From Enchytraeus crypticus (lineage: Eukaryota > Annelida > Clitellata > Enchytraeida > Enchytraeidae), in the NCBI GenBank assembly GCA_905160935.1, contig CAJHZI010000068.1:1-64000 (forward strand): a DNA stretch of 64,000 nucleotides, given 5' to 3'. This document shows positions 62,401 through 64,000 of this stretch, in pieces. How positions within the stretch are numbered: position 1 is the first letter of the stretch; the number at the start of each line of letters is the position of its first letter. The position numbers were made by a program, and so were the translations under genes. The notes under the pieces are model-generated. The model was not told the DNA's origin, ran no database searches, and saw only the letters and a program-made list of their open reading frames with translations.

Positions 62401-62960
62401 CTTGAAATCCAGTTTAACTAGGGTAGGCACACGAATAGACCTTTCTATAACCTATTCGTTTTAGGAAATATTGTACCAATTTCCGGAGCCTAGGCTCTCA
62501 CCAACCCAATGTCCATTCTGACGTTGGTTTGTATCTTTAGTGCTATGTCGTCTTTTACGACAAGTACAGTCCACGGTGCGCCCTATAAAGTCAGTAAATC
62601 AATTTAATTAGTCGTCAGATCACCAAGAATTTTAATTATTGAACAATATTTTCTTAGCGGTTATTATTTTAGTAATTATTGGTATGAAATGCATACTATT
62701 TAATTATGTTAACGACTAATTAAATTAATTTACTTTGGACTGAATTTCTGGATTTTGGAATTTGCACCGTTTTTGGACCTTCCTTTTTTGCTCGCCGGCT
62801 TGATTTTGTCTCAATAGTGCTCGATGTTGTCATTGATGACTGTAGCACTCTAATTGTTGTTATTATTATTATTATGTTCTTTTATTTAATATACATGTAT
62901 TTCAGGTTTGGGCTTCCTGAAGGTTTTTTGACAACTCCTAAAGATAACAGTACCATTCAG
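40721..62960 (+). CDS. unconventional myosin, motor domain, IQ and start of tail (21 exons, 3' end outside window)
   Basis: Actin-based ATPase motor. From ATG 40732 the joined exons give about 884 residues: motor entry around 1-56; P-loop GESGAGKT at 98-105, split by an intron; switch I NNNSSRF at 149-155; switch [10 protein letters not shown] at 380-387; a long loop-2 region at about 546-625; actin-contact RCIKPN at 648-653; converter with [17 protein letters not shown] at about 723-740; one IQ-like motif at about 755-778; then a Ser/Pro/Thr-rich tail. All motor residues needed for ATP binding are present. The class is unclear: converter wording and the short neck suggest a class III-like myosin without a visible kinase domain, but class XVI or an invertebrate-specific class is possible. 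The first exon has a normal acceptor, so a 5' UTR or coding exon lies further upstream. No promoter could be placed. Confidence 0.93.
40953..41062 (+). repeat. tRNA-like SINE-type fragment
   Basis: GTTGGATGATAGAGAGGATAA, box B-like GGTTCGAATATCAACC and GTACTAAATGGACGTTAAAC. No full-length relative in the window; the rest of the intron to 41589 is plain. Confidence 0.45.
41590..41655 (+). CDS. myosin exon 2
   Basis: 66 nt, reading [20 protein letters not shown] then PQ, the conserved motor segment before the P-loop. Donor GTAAGC. Confidence 0.95.
41656..42306. other. myosin intron without recognisable features
   Basis: AT-rich; no exon or repeat family seen. Confidence 0.55.
42307..42445 (+). 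CDS. myosin exon 3 with P-loop start
   Basis: Acceptor CATGAAG. Reads [38 protein letters not shown] and VVSGESGA; the P-loop glycine codon is split by the intron. Donor GTAATA. Confidence 0.93.
42446..43133. other. myosin intron that splits the P-loop codons
   Basis: AT-rich; no repeat family seen. It interrupts the codon for the last Gly before Lys-Thr of GESGAGKT. Confidence 0.6.
43134..43225 (+). CDS. myosin exon 4 with P-loop end
   Basis: Acceptor TTTCAG. Completes GESGAGKTEST and continues [18 protein letters not shown]. Donor GTAAGA. Confidence 0.94.
43507..43575. repeat. (TA)n microsatellite
   Basis: About 33 TA units in the intron after myosin exon 4. Confidence 0.97.
43690..43838 (-). 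repeat. tRNA-like SINE family C, degenerate
   Basis: CTCTCTGATCAGCTCGGCTG, AGAATTGAACTTACGATTCTG and CCGAGCTATTGGGACATTCA follow the inverted family C order. Confidence 0.5.
43846..44055 (-). repeat. composite of ctcgag family end and inverted family C
   Basis: ATGTGGGTTTAGCGTCAAGA, CCCGAAGGGCTTCTCTTCAA, then CTCTGATCAGCTCTACCAGG, AATTGATTCCAGGCCC and GAGCCACCGAGACATTCA. Two families are fused. 44056-44469 is plain intron. Confidence 0.6.
44470..44584 (+). CDS. myosin exon 5 with switch I
   Basis: Reads [20 protein letters not shown] then [18 protein letters not shown]. Switch I is intact. Donor GTTAGT, followed closely by a tandem array. Confidence 0.95.
44605..44880. repeat. 11-bp minisatellite (AGTTCTTGATA)
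   Basis: About 24 diverged units starting 20 bases after the donor of myosin exon 5. The intron remainder to 45271 shows nothing else. Confidence 0.92.
45272..45419 (+). CDS. myosin exon 6
   Basis: Acceptor ACTTAG, phase 1. Reads [20 protein letters not shown] then [18 protein letters not shown], the standard motor block after switch I. Donor GTAGAA. Confidence 0.95.
45420..46025. other. myosin intron without recognisable features
   Basis: AT-rich, no repeat family recognised; a short minus-strand open frame at 45862-46086 overlaps the next exon and has no support. Confidence 0.55.
46026..46143 (+). CDS. myosin exon 7
   Basis: Acceptor TGATAG. Reads [20 protein letters not shown] then [19 protein letters not shown]. 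Donor GTCTGA. Confidence 0.93.
46259..46374 (+). repeat. hairpin repeat with (CT)n
   Basis: CAGGAATAGGGCTACCACAA as at 27329, an 11-bp perfect hairpin (GAGCCACAGTG, arms 46283-46293 and 46301-46311), and then a 60-base CT array. Confidence 0.85.
46513..46726 (+). repeat. LINE 3' end, diverged copy
   Basis: CACCAAATGTCCATGATCTG, then CAGATTTTGGCTCGCACCGT and ATAGTGCTCGATGTTGTCGT match the 3' part of the element at 47030. Confidence 0.75.
47030..47594 (+). mobile_element. non-LTR retrotransposon (LINE) 3' fragment
   Basis: Encodes, with one stop at 47224, [20 protein letters not shown] and, further on, [20 protein letters not shown] then [10 protein letters not shown]. This is the C-terminal tail typical of L2/CR1-like reverse transcriptases (LxxLHWLPVxxRIxYK...AxxxWNSLPxxLR...FxxxLKTxLF). 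It ends with a (TTA)n tract. 5'-truncated, as such elements usually are. Confidence 0.82.
47636..47753 (+). CDS. myosin exon 8
   Basis: Acceptor CTACAG. Reads [20 protein letters not shown] then [19 protein letters not shown]; the ILAAVLHLxxIxF motif is typical. Donor GTTAGA. Confidence 0.95.
48392..48500 (-). repeat. ctcgag repeat family copy
   Basis: GTGTGTTTAACGTCAAGGTT, ACACTCGAGCTACCATCACA and TAATGTAACAGTAAGTTACT. 47754-48391 shows nothing else. Confidence 0.85.
48545..48705. repeat. 27-bp minisatellite (TTTATAAGTGTATATATG)
   Basis: Six units lying between two ctcgag-family copies. Confidence 0.93.
48725..48838 (-). repeat. ctcgag repeat family copy
   Basis: GGTAGGTTGTAGTGTATTTA to ACACTCGAGCTACCGTCACA; the best-preserved inverted copy. 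Confidence 0.87.
48970..49041 (+). CDS. myosin exon 9
   Basis: Acceptor CTTTCAG, donor GTAAGC, 72 nt. Reads [20 protein letters not shown] then TMAG, leading into the cardiomyopathy loop. Confidence 0.9.
49458..49593 (+). CDS. myosin exon 10
   Basis: Acceptor TTTCCAG, donor GTATGT. Reads [13 protein letters not shown] then [21 protein letters not shown] Ser-Glu pair falls 16 and 15 residues before DALSK, at the TEDS-rule position. Confidence 0.93.
49594..50392. other. myosin intron, first part
   Basis: AT-rich. Short GTTGCTAAG/GTTGCTAGG near-repeats at 49918-49995; nothing else recognised. Confidence 0.5.
50393..50522 (-). repeat. (GAT)n-tailed repeat, truncated copy
   Basis: CATCATCATCTTCTTCCC through GACTGTCTCAAATCCTCCCT to GACTTTTCCATTCGTTTCC. 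Confidence 0.88.
50795..50990. repeat. 34-bp minisatellite, five copies
   Basis: Unit contains CAGCATATTTAGGGTTTGGT and AATCAACTAAAA; lies about 100 bases before myosin exon 11. Confidence 0.92.
51092..51317 (+). CDS. myosin exon 11 with switch II
   Basis: Acceptor ATTACAG. Reads [40 protein letters not shown] and ends [10 protein letters not shown]. Switch II and the following helix are canonical. Donor GTTTGA. Confidence 0.96.
51515..51642 (-). repeat. tRNA-like SINE family B, inverted
   Basis: GTTAACGTCAGCTTCCTCAC, AAGCGATGTCAGTGACGGGC, GGATTTGAACCC (box B complement), and CTTAGCCACTGGCTCCAGCC (box A complement and head). Confidence 0.9.
52030..52325 (-). repeat. tRNA-like SINE family C, inverted, with internal duplication
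   Basis: ATACCACATGGTTAACCATT, then AACCAGTCCTACTGGACT, which recurs about 50 bases later, then TTCAATTCACCTCAGGATCT. 52326-52756 shows nothing recognisable. Confidence 0.8.
52757..52890 (+). repeat. tRNA-like SINE family B
   Basis: GGCTGGAGCCAGTGGCGATG, TCGGTAAGACACCTGACTAA, box B-like GTGGTTCAAATTTTGTACC, then CACTGATACCGATTTCGAGA. Confidence 0.83.
52955..53116 (+). CDS. myosin exon 12
   Basis: Acceptor TTTTAG, donor GTACGA, 162 nt. Reads [20 protein letters not shown], then [18 protein letters not shown] and FMIIHFAGM. Confidence 0.94.
53225..53468 (+). repeat. (GAT)n-tailed repeat
   Basis: GGGCATTCGGTTAGTGAGCG, CCTAGGCTTCATAAATTATT, CTATTCGTATCCCGGCCCTA and a GATGATGATGATGATGATG tail. 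Confidence 0.8.
53844..54125 (+). mobile_element. 5S rRNA-derived SINE
   Basis: 53886-53963 reads ATCGAAGTTAAGCTGCATCG, CCTCGGTTAGTACTTTTTGG and GTGACCACCTTGGAAGACCG, following the 3' half of animal 5S rRNA with its internal Pol III promoter boxes. A non-5S body follows with CCAGGGTGATGGAAGGTTAT and CAAAAGGCAACGATTACTAA. A second copy with the same body lies inverted at 57603-57838. Such SINE3-type elements borrow the 5S promoter. Confidence 0.85.
54160..54430 (+). repeat. two truncated (GAT)n-tailed repeats at a myosin acceptor
   Basis: Two units, each starting GATTGACTGATGATGTGA and ending in (GAT)n. The boundary sequence ATTAGTTATTTCTGC stands before, between (as ATTAATTATTTCTAC) and after them. 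The last copy forms the exon 13 acceptor. Confidence 0.88.
54431..54573 (+). CDS. myosin exon 13
   Basis: Acceptor CTGACAG lies just after a (GAT)n tail. Reads [20 protein letters not shown] then [16 protein letters not shown]. Donor GTAAGT. Confidence 0.94.
54757..54892 (+). repeat. (GAT)n-tailed repeat
   Basis: AACGTCAGAAAGGGTATTCA, GGTGAGCGCCTAGGCTCCAG, ATCTCGACCCTGGTTAAACT, ending GGATGATGAAGATAATGA. Confidence 0.85.
55085..55150. repeat. (TA)n microsatellite with (CA)n
   Basis: ACACACACAC then about 25 AT units in the intron before myosin exon 14. Confidence 0.95.
55264..55437 (+). CDS. myosin exon 14, loop-2 insert
   Basis: Acceptor TAACAG. Reads [20 protein letters not shown], then a Ser/Ala/Met-rich stretch with [20 protein letters not shown]. 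It lies where motors have the variable actin-binding loop 2. Donor GTATCA continues into CAAT repeats. Confidence 0.88.
55440..55749. repeat. intron with CAAT start and GATT end
   Basis: ATCAATCAATCAATTAATCA starts two bases after the donor of exon 14, and ACTGATTGATTGATTTAG is the acceptor of exon 15. The two ends are complementary. Confidence 0.85.
55750..55825 (+). CDS. myosin exon 15
   Basis: Acceptor GATTTAG in a GATT tract. Reads [20 protein letters not shown] then ANHFK: end of loop 2 and start of the helix before RCIKPN. Donor GTATGT. Confidence 0.88.
55858..56275. repeat. 17-bp minisatellite (TATATTTCACCAGCACT)
   Basis: About 24 units starting 30 bases after the donor of myosin exon 15. 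Confidence 0.94.
56395..56562 (-). repeat. TAGTGCACTGCC family, inverted
   Basis: GGCGGGTCGAGATTAGGAAT, GAGTGGAGGCGTTATATACC and CAGTAGGCAGTGTACTAAGA with a GA end. Confidence 0.85.
56630..56735 (-). repeat. (TAA)n dispersed repeat, inverted copy
   Basis: GGGTGAATTAATTTGTAGTG, GTCCCTGACATCATCCTCGG and ACGAGGAAACGGACGCTAAAC complement the copy at 1056. 56736-57189 is AT-rich intron without further features. Confidence 0.7.
57190..57245 (+). CDS. myosin exon 16
   Basis: 56 nt between TTTCAG and GTTCGT. Reads [18 protein letters not shown] with a split Arg codon, the block directly before CIKPN. Confidence 0.93.
57447..57989 (+). repeat. tandem copies of the myosin exon 17 acceptor
   Basis: Three upstream copies of TAATCGTTGTCGTATCTTAG followed by TTGCATAAAACCAAACAG, with AG at 57488, 57871 and 57930; the real AG is at 57989. 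The last three are spaced 59 bases apart. Confidence 0.92.
57603..57838 (-). mobile_element. 5S rRNA-derived SINE, inverted copy
   Basis: The minus strand has GCACGCGGTTAGTAAATTGT, GGGCGACCACTTTGGAAGAC, CCAGGGTGTTGGAGGTTATT and AAAAGGCAACGATTACTAAT, the same head-body order as 53844. It is inserted between copies of the exon 17 acceptor repeat. Confidence 0.85.
57990..58139 (+). CDS. myosin exon 17
   Basis: Acceptor ATCTTAG. Reads [38 protein letters not shown] and [11 protein letters not shown]: the SH1-SH2 helix and start of the converter. Three upstream copies of its acceptor and first 20 or so bases lie in the intron. Donor GTAAAG. Confidence 0.95.
58156..58372 (+). repeat. tRNA-like SINE family C
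   Basis: AATAGCGTAGGGGTAACGTA, GCGGGTTCGAATCCCAGCCG (box B), GAGAGTAAAATCTCGGACAT and GATAGATATCGACGTAGTTG. 58373-58967 shows nothing recognisable. Confidence 0.9.
58968..59131 (+). repeat. (GAT)n-tailed repeat before myosin exon 18
   Basis: GAAATTGCTACAAAAATTGA, GGATTTGAGACAGTCTGTTC, AGTTAAACTGGGATTCAAGG and a GAT tail ending about 10 bases before the acceptor. Confidence 0.88.
59145..59250 (+). CDS. myosin exon 18
   Basis: Acceptor ATTACAG close behind a (GAT)n tail. Reads [20 protein letters not shown] then [15 protein letters not shown], part of the converter. Donor GTAATC; a copy of the exon end plus donor lies 106 bases downstream. Confidence 0.93.
59324..59378 (+). repeat. copy of the myosin exon 18 end and donor
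   Basis: CAACTGGAAGGATGGAAG, then GGAAAAACCAAGGTTACCTA, repeats 59218-59270 with a GTTACC donor at 59357. Confidence 0.87.
59385..59535 (+). repeat. CT-associated repeat shared with 36660
   Basis: GTTCTGAAAAGTGGCAGGTC, TTTCACTCTCCATAAAGAGC and TGCATAGATCAACAATTAA match 36660-36780 in order. 59536-59839 is plain intron. Confidence 0.7.
59840..60003 (-). repeat. TAGTGCACTGCC family, inverted, diverged
   Basis: GAGATTAGAAATGTTAAATG, GTGAAGGCGTTATATACCAT and GACCTGCCAGTACGCAATAG. Confidence 0.75.
60078..60215 (+). repeat. tRNA-like SINE family B
   Basis: GGCTGGAGCCAATGGCGATG, TCGGTAAGATATTTGACCGC, box B GGGGTTCAAATCCTAGGC, then CATCGCTTTCCAGTGAGGAA. Its head AATGGCGATGTCGGTAA equals the array unit at 25856. 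Confidence 0.87.
60294..60522 (+). repeat. (GAT)n-tailed repeat before myosin exon 19, near full length
   Basis: Head CCCGTGTTGTGTCCGGGTAG, GGTGAGCGCCTAGGCTCCAG, GTATCCCGACCCTAGTTAAA, tail GATGATGATGATGATT. The tail ends about 18 bases before the acceptor. Confidence 0.88.
60540..60800 (+). CDS. myosin exon 19, converter end, IQ motif and neck
   Basis: Acceptor TTCTCAG behind a (GAT)n tail. Reads [20 protein letters not shown], then an IQ-like [20 protein letters not shown], and a tail start rich in Gln and Glu. Donor GTATCA. Confidence 0.92.
60977..61798 (+). mobile_element. Tc1/mariner-type element, DD37D spacing, second copy
   Basis: Ends AGGACGAGTAAAAAAATATG and TTTTTTTACTCACCTG, flanked by TA. 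Left terminal repeat matches the element at 4543. The plus frame 61120-61539 carries the C-terminal transposase half with an intact QQD motif and [13 protein letters not shown] 37 residues later. The right arm has lost part of the terminal repeat and carries a copied 44-base piece of the transposase frame. Confidence 0.87.
61120..61539 (+). pseudogene. mariner-type transposase remnant
   Basis: Reads [35 protein letters not shown], then [18 protein letters not shown]. Second and third acids are present with 37 residues between. The N-terminal DNA-binding part and the first acid are missing. It overlaps the left terminal repeat, so the upstream half of the gene was deleted. Confidence 0.83.
61799..62133. 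other. myosin intron remainder
   Basis: AT-rich; repeated GAGATA(T/C)-A-ATATTA-like stretches at 61816-61880, nothing else. Confidence 0.5.
62134..62270 (+). CDS. myosin exon 20, tail
   Basis: Acceptor AAGCAG, donor GTGAGT. Reads [20 protein letters not shown] then [19 protein letters not shown], low-complexity tail without a domain I recognise. Supported by open frame and phase match on both sides. Confidence 0.75.
62367..62600 (-). repeat. (GAT)n-tailed repeat, near full length
   Basis: ATCATCATCATCATCATCAT tail of about 12 units, CCAGTTTAACTAGGGTAGGC, GGAGCCTAGGCTCTCACCAA and TACGACAAGTACAGTCCACG. Confidence 0.87.
62736..62877 (+). repeat. LINE 3' end, short copy
   Basis: ACTTTGGACTGAATTTCTGG, TTTGCACCGTTTTTGGACCT, AATAGTGCTCGATGTTGTCA and a TTATTATTATTATT tail, the same 3' end as 47455-47594. 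Confidence 0.88.
62906..62960 (+). CDS. myosin exon 21, tail
   Basis: Acceptor TTTCAG, donor GTTAGA, 55 nt, in phase with exon 20. Reads [18 protein letters not shown]. No exon is recognisable after it in the window. Confidence 0.65.
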
Positions 62961-63075
62961 GTTAGAGTTATTTTGTTCTTATTTTATCTATGCTTAAGTA
63001 AAGACATTAGGATATTTTTCAGAAATAATACCACTGAACAAAAGACTAGAGAACTAAGTGATGGCAATGGCAACC

Positions 63076-63322
63076 ATGCAGTCTATCTATTTATCTACAG
63101 TGCAGTCTATTTATCTACAGTGCAGTCTATTTATCTACAGTGCAGTCTCTTTATCTACAGTGCAGTATATTTATCTACAGTGCAGTCTATTTATCTACAG
63201 TGCAGTCTATTTATCTTCAGTGCAGTCTATTTATCTACAGTGCAGTCTATTTATCTACAGTGTAGTATATTTATCTACAGTGCAGTCTATTTATCTACAG
63301 TGCAGTCTATTTATCTACAGTG
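63076..63322. repeat. 20-bp minisatellite (TGCAGTCTATTTATCTACAG)
   Basis: Twelve near-identical units; every unit ends CTACAG, a potential acceptor. 62961-63075 and 63323-63520 show nothing else. Confidence 0.96.
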
Positions 63323-63520
63323 ATTAATTATCAAGCGCACTATAAACATGATAAACATTATACTATAAACATTATTATACATTGATTAATATTATATTAT
63401 TATTAGGCCTATACGCGTAAAAGTTTTATCTTTGAAAGATCGGGACTTTCAAACAGCAAAATTAATTACAATTAGAGCAATCGAAAACAGTAAACCAACA
63501 ATATTACAATACATTATACT

Positions 63521-63571
63521 CTCTGTCTGTCTGTCTCTTTCTCTCTCTCTCTCTCTCTCTCCTCTCTCTTC

Positions 63572-63620
<49 letters not shown>
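63521..63620. repeat. (CT)n microsatellite
   Basis: Interrupted CT array. The window end, 63621-64000, shows no recognisable exon or repeat family. Confidence 0.96.
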
Positions 63621-63622
<2 letters not shown>

Positions 63623-64000
63623 CGCGCACTCTCTCCGCATACATAGAGTAAGAGAGAATTAGTGAAAGAGAATTAATAAGAGAGAGAAGAAACTACTATA
63701 TTTATATAGCTCATTGAAAACCACAGATATTGGTGAGTTTTAATCTTTAATTTTAGGTCCAACTGATAAGTTTTAATCATGACAGTTCCAATATATAAAA
63801 TATGCGTAAATAATTAGAGGGTTTAAATTTTGTCTTACGAAACTGTAGGACGTTTCTTAGCACCGTGCCACTTGTACTCTCTTCATCAGTTTTCAGTTGT
63901 TAGTCCTACTTTCGGAACTGAATTAAACTCGACAATAGGGAATTTTAATTTGGAATTGCGGCTTAGGAACAAGTTTGCAACAGTTATATGGAAAGTAAAA

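Noticed and set aside
63076..63322. CRISPR-like regular repeats, also at 37826, 48545 and 55858
   Set aside because: Units are contiguous without unique spacers and the genome is eukaryotic.
63058..63327. Open frames over the 20-bp array, with repeated CTACAG possible acceptors
   Set aside because: Repeat artefact; no coding similarity, and no in-frame join to myosin exon 21 can be argued.

Overview
The window is animal nuclear DNA. It is AT-rich, its genes are split into many short exons with GT...AG borders, and its introns and spacers are packed with microsatellites, minisatellites and SINE-like repeats. Gene content and repeat style fit a marine invertebrate, perhaps a mollusc or another spiralian. 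That placement is inference; nothing in the window names the species.

Two genes lie on the + strand. From 895 to 27255 are 29 exons, about 1,360 codons, of CEP290, the centrosome and ciliary transition-zone coiled-coil protein. They cover the C-terminal half and end at a stop codon; the N-terminal half lies upstream of the window. From 40721 to 62960 are 21 exons of an unconventional myosin: a complete motor with P-loop, switch I, switch II and actin-binding segments, one IQ-like motif and the start of a tail. The myosin class is not certain (class III-like is my best guess) and the gene continues past the window. The 13.4 kb between them (27256-40720) shows no convincing gene, only repeats and a decayed reverse-transcriptase relic.

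Repeats include two Tc1/mariner-type elements with DD37D spacing (4543-5490, 60977-61798), two 5S-rRNA-derived SINEs (53844-54125, 57603-57838), two families of tRNA-like SINEs with box A/B motifs, a family with a (GAT)n tail, at least three CT-, TAA- or hairpin-associated families, and three 3' ends of one LINE.

The most unusual signal is that tandem duplications repeatedly span exon-intron borders. Extra copies of 3' or 5' splice sites, with the adjoining exon bases, sit in the introns beside CEP290 exons 9, 10 and 27 and myosin exons 17 and 18. Most decoy 3' sites that I read lead within a few codons to an in-frame stop. A second notable signal is a 15-bp minisatellite before CEP290 exon 28 whose unit matches the Pol III box A of a neighbouring SINE. 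A third is intron ends built of complementary CAAT and ATTG repeats.
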